Positions 25,999-34,820 of a stretch of 64,000 nt of DNA are shown here, one piece after another; positions within the stretch are counted from its first letter, which is position 1; every line of letters begins with the position of its first letter. The notes under the pieces are model-generated. The model ran no database searches. It was not told where the DNA came from and was given only the letters and a program-made list of their open reading frames with translations. The DNA is from CAZJBS01 sp964544475 (GTDB lineage Bacteria; CLD3; SB21), in NCBI GenBank assembly GCA_964544475.1, contig CAZJBS010000014.1, forward strand, positions 15,939 to 79,938. The letters are read 5' to 3'. The translations under genes and the position numbers were made by a program.

Positions 25999-26676
25999 AT
26001 GATTCGATACGCGCTTCTTTGTCTTGTCTTCATGTCTTGCTCGACGAATCAGCCCGAGATACGATGGGCAGGAAGTTTCCGGAAAATCATGCACGATCAT
26101 GACGTTTCCGCCAAATTAGAGCTTCGGACTCTGAAGGGGCAGCCGCAGCTTTACGGCATTGGCGCTGTTGACAATTTGGATGGAGAGATCATGATCATGA
26201 ATGGGGAACCACTGATCACGAAGATGGAAAATGGCCGCGTCAGGACCGATCGGTCCTTTGACCACAAAGCGGCATTGCTGGTCTATGCCAGCGTGTCACG
26301 TTGGAGATCCGTGGAAATACCGGACGATGTGCGAAGTCTACGGGAGATTGAAGAATTTGTGTCGGCCGAGCGATCGAAAAATGGACTGTCCGACGCTGTT
26401 GTATTTCGAATTGAAAGCAATATCGATTCCCTGGAAGGCCATATTGTCAATGGGCCGCCAGCCGGAGGGCAGGCGCATTCGATGAGCGGTCACGCCCTGC
26501 ATTTTGAGGGCAGGCGGATGAATCTGTTGGGTTTTTTTTCCGAAAGCCATTATGGTGAATTCCTGCATCATGACTCGAGGGTCCACATGCATTTTCTCAC
26601 CGAAGACAGTCTGGCGGGTCACGTCGACGATGTGATACTTAGGAAAGGAGGAAAATTGTCGCTGGGCGTCGAATGA
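25999..26676 (+). CDS. Acetolactate-decarboxylase-like secreted (lipo)protein
   Basis: A 225-residue protein with an N-terminal export signal ending MSCS, a weak lipobox. The core matches the alpha-acetolactate decarboxylase (AlsD/BudA) family: LYGIGAVDNLDGEIMIMNG near residue 50 and RVHMHFLTEDSLAGHVDDV near residue 195. The latter carries an H-x-H-x9-H set like the family's zinc ligands. Known members are cytoplasmic enzymes converting acetolactate to acetoin, whereas this one appears exported and sits after metal-resistance genes. Either it acts on a secreted acetolactate-like substrate or the fold has been reused, for example for metal binding. No acetolactate synthase is adjacent. Confidence 0.7.
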   Translation: MIRYALLCLVFMSCSTNQPEIRWAGSFRKIMHDHDVSAKLELRTLKGQPQLYGIGAVDNLDGEIMIMNGEPLITKMENGRVRTDRSFDHKAALLVYASVSRWRSVEIPDDVRSLREIEEFVSAERSKNGLSDAVVFRIESNIDSLEGHIVNGPPAGGQAHSMSGHALHFEGRRMNLLGFFSESHYGEFLHHDSRVHMHFLTEDSLAGHVDDVILRKGGKLSLGVE

Positions 26677-26790
26677 AGCCATGTTTCGTTTGCAATCGAT
26701 GCCGCTTTTGATTAAATAAGAACCGACAGTCAGAAGCACACGTCTAGTTTTGTTTGATCGAAATCACTCTGGACTTAACGATTGCATGGC

Positions 26791-28728
26791 ATGATTATCG
26801 GAGTCGAGACATCCGCGCTCACCCCGAAGCCCACGGGTACCAGTCGCTATATCCATTGCTTTCTTGATCAGCTGCGTCAGACGGATCACGAAATAAAGAC
26901 GTTCACGCCGTTTGTGAATGAGAAGAATCGTAGCGAAGCAAATCACTTCGGCAGCTGGCGTCGCCATTGGTACCGAACCTTCCGTCTGGCCGACGAAATG
27001 CATCAGGGTGGGGTCGACGCCGGTATTTTTCCAAACTACCTGATGCCGGCCGGATTCCAGAAAAGGGCGGCTGTGGTTATCCACGATTTATCCTTCCTGT
27101 CGCACCCGCAGTTCTATTCAAGGAAATTTGTCTGGTATTATTCCGATCAAATCCGGCGGACATTGAAGCAGGATCCCCTGATTGTAACGCTTACGGAACA
27201 TACCAGACATGAGATCAGGAAACACTTGGCATGGCCGGACGAAAAAATTCAACTCGTTCAGGCGTATTCGCACATGAAGCGTCCGGAAGTCATAATTTCT
27301 CGTCCGGAAGACTGCCAACCGTATTTTCTCTTTGTGGGTCACATCGAACCAAGGAAGAACCTCGGCCGTCTCCTGGAGGCCTTTCTGCGCTGGAAGCAGG
27401 AATCGGAGAATGATATGGAGCTCCGGATCATCGGAGATGTCTGGATTCCAAAACGGGATGTGGCCGCCATGTTGCGGCGTTATCAAGGCCATGAGAGCAT
27501 CCGATTTATGGGATATGTGCCAGATGAGGAACTGTTCACCTGGTATGCGCATGCATCAGCGGTTGTCCACGTCAGCCTGGTTGAAGGATTCGGATTCCCG
27601 GTCCTGGAGGCGATGCACTTTGGAACTCCGATTGTATGTTCCAGGGACAGCGCGATGGAAGAAATTGCCGGAGGCCGTGCTGTGACTGTCGATCCGTCGG
27701 ACACGGCATCGATTGCCCGCGGACTGGAGTTGGTATCGCGGCAAGAATCGCGAGCGCCGGTGTATGACATTCCATTCAGCGAGCAACGGATGAAACGGCA
27801 AATCGACCGACTGGTCGATCACCTTCTGGTACGCAATTTGTGCCGGATAGGGGATGTGGAACCGCGCGCTGCGTCCCTGGAACAAGCCGTACAGAAGACT
27901 CTCATTTTTGCATCGATCTTTCAATCCGGTATATCACGCGACGTTTTGCGCCGTCGATTGATGGATGTATCCTGTACAGAGGAGGAATTGAATCAGGCCA
28001 TCGAGGCGTTGGCGGCGGATGGCAACGTTGTATTGGACGGTCACGAGTTGCGCCTGGTTCGGCCGGCTGATGCGACCTTGAGCGCGGGAAAGACCAGGAA
28101 GATATCAGATCGAACCCGACGCCGCGTTCTTTTGTTCCTTAAGCGTGTCCCTTTTGTTCATTGCATCACCGCCAGCGGGGGTTTTGTTCACGGGAGTCAC
28201 CTGAAGTCCGAAGACATGGATTTCTTTATCATTACCAAACCGCATACAGCCTACCTTGTCTATTTTATGATTCATATGGTATCCCTGGCGTTAAGGTGGC
28301 GGGGCATTCTTTGCCCCAATTATCTGGTGGATGCCACGGCGCTTCGCATCAGCCATCAACAGGATTTCTACACCGCCCATCAAATCGTCTGTCTCCGATC
28401 CATCAAGAACGACGCCGGATTGCGCGAGTTTCATCAAATGAATCAATGGCTGAGAGCGTACTTTCCGAATTTCGATACGACGCCATCTGCCGTTTCTTTT
28501 CATTCATCGCTCTATCGCTTTCTTCGCCCCTTGAATATCGGATTGATGCGCATGTACCGACTGATTTGGAAAAAGAGAATGGCCAGAGCCGTGCCGGGCG
28601 CCCTGCAATTGACGCCGCATGTCATCAAGTTGCATTTGAACGATCACCGTCCTCTCGTCAAGAGCCTGTTTGAAAAGGCCTGGCAGCAGTTCGAATGTTC
28701 TTCCCAAACAACTAAGATTCCGGCATGA
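26791..28728 (+). CDS. Fusion: GT4 glycosyltransferase - winged helix - nucleotidyltransferase-fold domain
   Basis: A roughly 645-residue three-part protein. Residues 1-345 are a GT-B family 4 glycosyltransferase (VGHIEPRKNLGRLLEAF; E-x7-E in SLVEGFGFPVLEAMHFG). Residues 370-440 look like a winged helix (SIFQSGISRDVLRRRLMD). Residues 455-640 are a polymerase-beta-type nucleotidyltransferase domain with ASGGFVHGSH...SEDMDFFIIT (degenerate G-[GS], D-x-D kept) and YTAHQIV. Such nucleotidyltransferases occur in glycan clusters; the fusion to GT4 is unusual to me. I chose ATG 26791 over TTG 26782. It is the first gene of a seven-gene overlapping operon and has a 4-nt overlap with the next gene. 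Substrate unknown. Confidence 0.8.
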   Translation: MIIGVETSALTPKPTGTSRYIHCFLDQLRQTDHEIKTFTPFVNEKNRSEANHFGSWRRHWYRTFRLADEMHQGGVDAGIFPNYLMPAGFQKRAAVVIHDLSFLSHPQFYSRKFVWYYSDQIRRTLKQDPLIVTLTEHTRHEIRKHLAWPDEKIQLVQAYSHMKRPEVIISRPEDCQPYFLFVGHIEPRKNLGRLLEAFLRWKQESENDMELRIIGDVWIPKRDVAAMLRRYQGHESIRFMGYVPDEELFTWYAHASAVVHVSLVEGFGFPVLEAMHFGTPIVCSRDSAMEEIAGGRAVTVDPSDTASIARGLELVSRQESRAPVYDIPFSEQRMKRQIDRLVDHLLVRNLCRIGDVEPRAASLEQAVQKTLIFASIFQSGISRDVLRRRLMDVSCTEEELNQAIEALAADGNVVLDGHELRLVRPADATLSAGKTRKISDRTRRRVLLFLKRVPFVHCITASGGFVHGSHLKSEDMDFFIITKPHTAYLVYFMIHMVSLALRWRGILCPNYLVDATALRISHQQDFYTAHQIVCLRSIKNDAGLREFHQMNQWLRAYFPNFDTTPSAVSFHSSLYRFLRPLNIGLMRMYRLIWKKRMARAVPGALQLTPHVIKLHLNDHRPLVKSLFEKAWQQFECSSQTTKIPA

Positions 28729-30167
28729 AGGTTCTGATTGCCCAGTCCTATTTTCGGGTACTGGATCCAAAAGAAATGCAGCTCGGCATGCCTTACCCTC
28801 CACTTGGCGCCTTGATGGCCGCCGTGATGCTGAGGAACGCAGGCCACGAGGTGGTGTTCTTTGACAGCATGATGGCCTCGTCCACATCTGAATTGTATTC
28901 GTCCATCGATGCGTGTCGACCGGATGTTTTGCTGATGTATGATGACGAGTTCAATTACCTCAGCAAAATGTGTTTGAGCAATATGCGCGACGCTGCCGTC
29001 GATGTCCTTCGATATGCCGAGAAACGGAAGGTGACGTCATTGATCTTCAGTTCCGATGCCACGGATCATCCACGCCTGTATCTGGAAGCGGGCGCCCGCG
29101 CCGTGCTGACGGGTGAAGCGGAAATCACGGCGGTCGAGGTTTTGGCGAAATTGTCCGAGGATCGTTTTGATCGTGACCGGAGCGGTGTCCTTGGAATCAA
29201 GTACCTGGAGGGTCGCTCGATCATCGAGACCTCACGACGTCCTTTGTTGGCTGAATTGGATGGATTGCCCGATCCGGATTTTCAATTGGTTGACATCCGT
29301 GCATACAAGGCGTTGTGGCATCACGTGCACGGCTATTTTTCGTTGAATGTGTCGACAACCAGAGGCTGCCCCTTTCATTGCAACTGGTGTGCGAAGCCTA
29401 TTTACGGACAGGTCTATCATGTTCGCTCTGCCGCAAAGGTCGTGGAGCACATTAAGGGTTTGAAGGAACGTTATGCCGTAGACCACATTTGGATGACGGA
29501 TGATATTTTTGGTCTGAAGCCAGGATGGTTGGAGGAATTTGCCGATCAAACGGATCGGCAGGGTGTGAGAGTGCCTTTCAAATGTCTGACCAGAGCAGAT
29601 CTGCTCTTGCGTGGTTCAACGATAAAGACCCTCAGAAGGGCCGGATGCCGGACGATATGGATTGGCGCCGAATCCGGAAGTCAGAAAATTCTCGATGCGA
29701 TGGACAAAGGTACAACTGTCGGCCAGATATACGAAGCTTCGCAGCAATGTCGGCTGGCGGGCATCGACGTGGCTTTCTTCATTCAATTCGGATATCCCGG
29801 CGAAGCATGGGTTGACATCGGGCGTACCCGCCGGATGATCCGTGATCTGCAGCCCGTGGATATTGGCGTTTCGGTGTCGTATCCACTGCCCGGAACAGAA
29901 TTCTACGATACCGTGAGCGCCCAATTGAAGTCAAAGACCAATTGGACAGACTCTGATGATCTCGATTTGATGTATGTTGGGACGTTTTCAAGAGACTTCT
30001 ACAAAGTTCTTCACCGGTTTGTGCATTTGGAGTACCGGATGTTGCGCGCCTGGCATACGCCGTCCTTGGAAAACGTCGTCAAATGGATGCCCCGCCTTTT
30101 GTTTTATCTTTTTCTCTACGCAAAGCTCCTTATTCTGAGGATGGGCAAAGGGTCATGGCGACGATAA
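28725..30167 (+). CDS. B12-binding-domain radical SAM protein
   Basis: A 480-residue class-B-like radical SAM enzyme. The N-terminal ~140 residues form a cobalamin-type Rossmann domain (PPLGALMAAVMLRNAGHEVVFFD), and the radical SAM domain has the cluster cysteines RGCPFHCNWC (C215, C219, C222). The following TDDIFGLKPGWLEEF and IGAESGSQKILDAM boxes are typical of BchE/HpnP-type methylases and cyclases. Without a DxHxxG motif, base-off cobalamin binding is likely rather than shown. It probably methylates or rearranges an sp3 carbon on a glycan or lipid. The gene overlaps its neighbours on both sides (4 and 13 nt), so it belongs to the operon. Confidence 0.85.
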   Translation: MKVLIAQSYFRVLDPKEMQLGMPYPPLGALMAAVMLRNAGHEVVFFDSMMASSTSELYSSIDACRPDVLLMYDDEFNYLSKMCLSNMRDAAVDVLRYAEKRKVTSLIFSSDATDHPRLYLEAGARAVLTGEAEITAVEVLAKLSEDRFDRDRSGVLGIKYLEGRSIIETSRRPLLAELDGLPDPDFQLVDIRAYKALWHHVHGYFSLNVSTTRGCPFHCNWCAKPIYGQVYHVRSAAKVVEHIKGLKERYAVDHIWMTDDIFGLKPGWLEEFADQTDRQGVRVPFKCLTRADLLLRGSTIKTLRRAGCRTIWIGAESGSQKILDAMDKGTTVGQIYEASQQCRLAGIDVAFFIQFGYPGEAWVDIGRTRRMIRDLQPVDIGVSVSYPLPGTEFYDTVSAQLKSKTNWTDSDDLDLMYVGTFSRDFYKVLHRFVHLEYRMLRAWHTPSLENVVKWMPRLLFYLFLYAKLLILRMGKGSWRR

Positions 30168-30991
30168 CCGAGACGCAGGCCGTCCATCTTGATGACAATG
30201 TGGTGCGCGTCGCCGAGGCTTTTTCCCGCCAGGCTTCCGGATATGACGAATACGATGAAAAGAACGTTATTTTGCAGTGGATGCGGCAGCGGGTGCGTGC
30301 GCATGCCAGGCGATTTGTCCGTCCGGGAGACCGAATTCTGGAACTGAACGCAGGTACCGGCATTGATGCCGTCTATTTTGCCCGACTGGGATGCCATGTT
30401 CATGCGACGGATGTGGCGGAGGGAATGATCGAAGAAATCCGGAAGAAGATCGAAAAAGATAATCTGAAGGACCGGCTTACGGTTCAGAAATGCTCTTATG
30501 CGGAATTGCAGAACATTTCGGAACAGGATTTCGATTTCGTATTTTCCAATTTCGGTGGACTTAACTGCGTCGAAGACCTGACCGTGGTGGCCGATGAGTT
30601 GTGCAGGTTGATGAGGCCGGGTGCGTTGGTGACGATGGTGATCATGCCGCGCGTGAGTCCATGGGAAATGATCATGGCTTTTAAAGGCAACTTCCACCTC
30701 GCCTTCCGGCGCCTGCATCGGGGAGGATCGGAAGCGCACATCCTGGGGGTGCATTTTCGTTCGTATTATTTTTCACCCGGAAAGGTGGTGCGTTGGTTCG
30801 GACGTCGATTCAGAAAAATGAGACTGGAGGGTTTGGGCGCATGGAGCCCGCCGCCGTACATGGAAAACTTTCCAATTCAGCATCCTTATCTGTATTCTCG
30901 CCTGACGCGTCTTGACGAGTTCACGGGGCGATGGCCCCTTCTAAACCGGTGGGCCGACCATTTCATTTTGACATTGAAGTTCCTCGGATGA
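30155..30991 (+). CDS. Class I SAM-dependent methyltransferase
   Basis: A roughly 278-residue methyltransferase with motif I ILELNAGTGIDAVYFARLG, acidic motif ATDVAEGM and the post-I region FDFVFSNFGGLNCVEDL. Its start ATG lies inside the end of the radical SAM gene (13-nt overlap), and its stop overlaps the ABC gene (ATGA). It probably methylates an oxygen or nitrogen of the product made by this cluster. An upstream in-frame start at 30083 is less likely because it would extend the N-terminus far into the previous gene. Confidence 0.85.
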   Translation: MATITETQAVHLDDNVVRVAEAFSRQASGYDEYDEKNVILQWMRQRVRAHARRFVRPGDRILELNAGTGIDAVYFARLGCHVHATDVAEGMIEEIRKKIEKDNLKDRLTVQKCSYAELQNISEQDFDFVFSNFGGLNCVEDLTVVADELCRLMRPGALVTMVIMPRVSPWEMIMAFKGNFHLAFRRLHRGGSEAHILGVHFRSYYFSPGKVVRWFGRRFRKMRLEGLGAWSPPPYMENFPIQHPYLYSRLTRLDEFTGRWPLLNRWADHFILTLKFLG

Positions 30992-32631
30992 GCCCGTCAT
31001 CGCATAGCAGGCGTTTGTGGCGTTTTGTGCGCGACCATCGTGGGGAAGTGATTGTGACGGCCATGTTCATGACGACCTTCTCAGCGAGTTCATTAATCCT
31101 GCCGTGGCTGGTACAATTGATGCTCAGCTTGCCCTCCGTTCCGGATCGTTATCCGAATCCGGTGTTGGTCATTTCTGCATTTGGCTTCTCGACACTGTCC
31201 GGATTTTTTGCTCATGAGTGGCTACACAGGCTGGGGTTGAGTCTGCGAAACGAACTGAGAAATGAGTTGTTTGGATCTCTGATGACGAAGCCTTTTCATT
31301 TTTATGTGGAACATCAGGTTGGCGAGCTATCGTCCAGGGCATCCGATTCGTTGGGGCGCGTGAACATGTTTTTTCCAGGTTATGTTGGGCCGATGTATCA
31401 GAATACGGTCCTTACGATTGGCGCGTTGGCATTCATGATGGCGATTAGCTGGCAGGCGACGCTGGCTGTTGTGTTGCTGATTGCCGTGCCGTTGCCATTC
31501 CTTGGCGCGCTCAGCCGTCATTCGCAGCGGTCCATGTACGACGCTCAGTCCAGGCATGCCGACGCCCATGCCATCCTGGAAGAAAGCCTCGTGGCGATTC
31601 AGGACGTGCGGGCATTCGGTTTGGAAGCACGTCAGGAAGGAGCCTATCGTCACAGGGAAGAAAACGCCGTTCAAACAGAGATATCTGCCATCCGGTTCCA
31701 GGGGTTTCTAAACCAGGGTGTCTTTTTTGTCACATCATTCCTCCTGGTGGGCATTTTTTGGAGTGGTACGGGAGGGAAGTGGTTTCCGGGATGGAGGACC
31801 GGTGAATTGGTGGCGTTTTATATGTACGCCTACACACTTGCGATGGCCGTGGTTTCGGGAGGCCGAATCTTCACTGGCATTCAGGGCATGCTTGGAGCGG
31901 TTCGTCACGTTGTGGAACTGTCGGATCGACGGCGGCCTGAGAAAACTGGCAGCCACTCGGGGACACTTCGCGGAAAAATCGAACTGGACAATGTGACCTT
32001 TGGCTATTCACCGGGCAAAGAGATATTCCGCCAGTTTGGTTTGCAGGTGGAACCCGGGGACTGGATCGTCATTACGGGACCATCCGGCTCCGGAAAATCA
32101 ACGCTGTCTTCATTGATGATGGGATTCTATGCTCCCCAGGCAGGCGTTGTCCGGTATGACGAGGTTCCGTTAAGCGACTGGGACTTGGCGGCATTGCGTC
32201 GGCAAATGGGCTATGTGAGTCAGCGGCCTTTTCTCTTCCATGGAACCATTCGGGAGAACGTGACATTGGGACGTGACATCTCGCTAAATCGGCTGGAGGA
32301 GGTCTTACGTATCGGAAATCTGGAAGCAATGATATCGGATTTGCCGGCAGGATTAGAAGCGATCGTGGAAGAGCGGGGAATCAATGTCAGCGGAGGGCAG
32401 CGTCTACGGCTCGCTTTGGCGCGTGCTCTGGCCACCAACCCCGCCATCCTTATTCTGGATGAACCGAATGCCATGCTGGAGTCTGAACTGGAGCAGGCGT
32501 TATGGAAAGAACTGAAACGGGATCGGTCAAATCATACAACGATCATTTTCACTCACCATATTGAGAACATCCCAGGACCGTATGTCAGTCTGGAACTTCC
32601 TTCGGCTCTACGCCCTTTTCGGGAAAGATAA
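30988..32631 (+). CDS. ABC-type exporter (fused TMD-NBD, MsbA-like half transporter)
   Basis: A roughly 547-residue half exporter. Six membrane helices occupy about residues 15-300. The nucleotide-binding domain has Walker A GPSGSGKST, signature INVSGGQRLRLALARAL, Walker B ILILDEPNAMLE (D-loop degenerate) and an H-loop THH. Flippases of this type move lipids, lipid-linked glycans or drugs across the inner membrane. Its placement among glycosyltransferases, a methyltransferase and a radical SAM enzyme favours export of the operon's lipid or glycan product (inference). The GT9 gene starts inside its last 50 nt. Confidence 0.85.
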   Translation: MSPSSHSRRLWRFVRDHRGEVIVTAMFMTTFSASSLILPWLVQLMLSLPSVPDRYPNPVLVISAFGFSTLSGFFAHEWLHRLGLSLRNELRNELFGSLMTKPFHFYVEHQVGELSSRASDSLGRVNMFFPGYVGPMYQNTVLTIGALAFMMAISWQATLAVVLLIAVPLPFLGALSRHSQRSMYDAQSRHADAHAILEESLVAIQDVRAFGLEARQEGAYRHREENAVQTEISAIRFQGFLNQGVFFVTSFLLVGIFWSGTGGKWFPGWRTGELVAFYMYAYTLAMAVVSGGRIFTGIQGMLGAVRHVVELSDRRRPEKTGSHSGTLRGKIELDNVTFGYSPGKEIFRQFGLQVEPGDWIVITGPSGSGKSTLSSLMMGFYAPQAGVVRYDEVPLSDWDLAALRRQMGYVSQRPFLFHGTIRENVTLGRDISLNRLEEVLRIGNLEAMISDLPAGLEAIVEERGINVSGGQRLRLALARALATNPAILILDEPNAMLESELEQALWKELKRDRSNHTTIIFTHHIENIPGPYVSLELPSALRPFRER

Positions 32632-33703
32632 TCTGGTCGACCGTCCGTGGACTGGCGTGGACCCGCCATCCCGTATACTGGTGATTCGATTCCATGCGAC
32701 CGGCGACGTGGCCCTGACTCTGTCGGCCTGCCTCATGTTGCGTCGTCGATTTCCGAACAGCCTAATCGACTACCTTACAGTTAACCTCAACGCCGGCCTT
32801 CCCAAAGCTTTGAAAGCCGTGGATTCCGTCCGGATTCTTCCGGATGTTTTTCGACCGGAGGCCGGCAAAGCCGAAACGTTCCTGCGTCGAGCATGGTTCC
32901 GTATGGCCGTCCCCATCAAGGCACTGGTGTTGACGAGCCACCGTTACGACCTGGTTATTGATCTGCAGAATAACCCGGCGAGCCGGCGCGTGGTGAGGAT
33001 AATCAAGCCCACAGCCTGCAGTTTCTTTGACCGATTCTCACCTGTTTCTGCGGAAAGCCGGATACTGGGGACGCTGGAGAGGGCTGGCCTTCATGGATGT
33101 CAGTTGAGTTATGCACGGGAGTTGAGACAACCCTGGCCGGAGCTGGCGCGAAATCTCCTGGTTGCATCGGGCTGGTCCGGTCGTCCGCTGGTCGTTTTGA
33201 ATCCGGCCGGGCTGTGGCCCTCGCGAAACTGGCCGCTCGACCGATATGCCGAAACGGCCCGGTATATTCTGGCCCGGCAGGACGTGGAATTTGTCATACT
33301 TGGAACAGACAGGATCCGGTCGGCCTCGGAGTTCCTGATAGGTCGGATAGGTTCGAAAGTGATTCGCCTTGATAACAAAACCTCATTGAGCCTGGCCATG
33401 GGCGTTCTTGGCCTGGCGTCCGTTGTGTTGAGTGAAGATTCCGGTCTTGCCGCGATGGCCTTGACCATTGGCATACCTACCGTGATCCTGCTTGGATCAA
33501 CGCGGCACGACTGGACCACACCAACGGCACCACATACGATTTGCCTGCATTCCGGCGACATGGAGTGCGGTTCCTGCATGGCTCCACTATGCCGGTATGG
33601 GGATGTTCCTTGTCTGACCAGGTATTCATCAGAACTTGTCGCAAACCACGTTCTGAATTTTCTGACGTTGGCCGACGAGGGTGAGATTCCCGGCAAGGCA
33701 TGA
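32582..33703 (+). CDS. Glycosyltransferase family 9 (heptosyltransferase-like)
   Basis: A roughly 373-residue GT-B enzyme of the ADP-heptose:LPS heptosyltransferase family. IRFHATGDVALTL is the N-terminal GT9 signature; PAGLWPSRNWPLDRYAE, SEDSGLAAMALTIGIPTVILLGST and the CGSCMAPLCRYGDVPC tail follow. Such enzymes add heptose or other sugars to lipid A core-type acceptors. The start ATG 32582 lies within the end of the ABC gene, and its stop overlaps the GT4 start by 4 nt, so translation is coupled. Heptose as donor is not certain. Confidence 0.85.
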   Translation: MSVWNFLRLYALFGKDNLVDRPWTGVDPPSRILVIRFHATGDVALTLSACLMLRRRFPNSLIDYLTVNLNAGLPKALKAVDSVRILPDVFRPEAGKAETFLRRAWFRMAVPIKALVLTSHRYDLVIDLQNNPASRRVVRIIKPTACSFFDRFSPVSAESRILGTLERAGLHGCQLSYARELRQPWPELARNLLVASGWSGRPLVVLNPAGLWPSRNWPLDRYAETARYILARQDVEFVILGTDRIRSASEFLIGRIGSKVIRLDNKTSLSLAMGVLGLASVVLSEDSGLAAMALTIGIPTVILLGSTRHDWTTPTAPHTICLHSGDMECGSCMAPLCRYGDVPCLTRYSSELVANHVLNFLTLADEGEIPGKA

Positions 33704-34818
33704 TGCTCGGAGCCGGACATAAGCCGATGAGGATTGCCCTTTTCACGCCCGGATTCCCAAAAGACGGCGACGATACGACATGCCTGCCGTATGTTCAGGA
33801 TTGGTTGATGGCACATCGACGGGAATTCCCGCAGAACACGATAGATGTTTTTTCGTTCCAGTATCCTTTTGATGGCGGCCAATACGTATGGCATGGATAC
33901 CAGGTCACGGCCCTTGGAGGCGCCAATCGCCGTGGGTTCTGGCGTCTGATGACGTGGCTTCGCGTTGTTTTGAGGTTTGTTTCAAGACACCGCAGACAGC
34001 GATATGATGTCATTCACGCCCTTTGGCTGGATGAATGCTCCGTCGTGGCCCTTTGGATCCGGAGCTTGCTTAAGATACCGACGGTTCTCACGATCATGGG
34101 ACAGGACAGCCGAAATCCACACCGGTGGGTGAGACACGGTTTGTCAAGACGGACGGTGGTGACCGCCTGTTCGACGTACGCCGCTGATTATGCCCGTCCG
34201 CTCCTTCCTGCGACCAACATTCGTATCATACATTGGGGTGTGGCAGAGGTTCCGTGGGATAATGCCACTCGCGACGTAGACATCCTGGGTGTCGGCTCGT
34301 TTATTCCATTGAAGAACTATGACGTATTTCTGGAGATACTTTCGCGGTTGATCGGACGGGGGCGCCAAGTGACCGCCTGCCTGGTGGGTGATGGGCCGGA
34401 AAAAGATCGGCTGGTCGGCCTAATCAAGAAATACGACCTCGAAAACGTCGTAACCCTGACCGGCCATTTGGAAAGGCCGGCTGTTCGCCAACTCATGAAC
34501 CGAAGCAAGATTCTATTGCATCCGGCGGCCTTTGAGGCGCAGGGATTCGTCATCCTGGAGGCTTTGCACGCGGGGATGCAAGTGGTTTGCCGGGAAGTCA
34601 GCGATTCGTTTGACGAACGAATGAAGAGGTGTGTGGACGTTGATCAAATGACGGATACGGTGTCATGGCTGTTGGATTCGACCATGACCTATGTCAGAGC
34701 CGGTGTGCCTCTTGCAACGAAAACGGCCCTGGAATATGCAAAGCTGTACCGGCAGATGGTCGGCTCGGATTATGACCAAATGAATGCCCGCGAATTGAAT
34801 ACCAACTTGAAGGGATAA
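33700..34818 (+). CDS. Glycosyltransferase family 4 (GT-B)
   Basis: A 372-residue GT4 enzyme. The N-terminal domain includes FTPGFPKDGDDTTCLPYVQ; the C-terminal domain has VGSFIPLKNYDVFLEI, VGDGPEKDRL and the E-x7-E motif in AFEAQGFVILEALHAGMQVVC. ATG 33700 gives a 4-nt overlap with GT9, while ATG 33727 would start at MRIALFTPGF, a common GT4 start; I kept the first, but the second is equally plausible. It is the last glycosyltransferase of the operon. Confidence 0.82.
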   Translation: MMLGAGHKPMRIALFTPGFPKDGDDTTCLPYVQDWLMAHRREFPQNTIDVFSFQYPFDGGQYVWHGYQVTALGGANRRGFWRLMTWLRVVLRFVSRHRRQRYDVIHALWLDECSVVALWIRSLLKIPTVLTIMGQDSRNPHRWVRHGLSRRTVVTACSTYAADYARPLLPATNIRIIHWGVAEVPWDNATRDVDILGVGSFIPLKNYDVFLEILSRLIGRGRQVTACLVGDGPEKDRLVGLIKKYDLENVVTLTGHLERPAVRQLMNRSKILLHPAAFEAQGFVILEALHAGMQVVCREVSDSFDERMKRCVDVDQMTDTVSWLLDSTMTYVRAGVPLATKTALEYAKLYRQMVGSDYDQMNARELNTNLKG

Positions 34819-34820
34819 CC

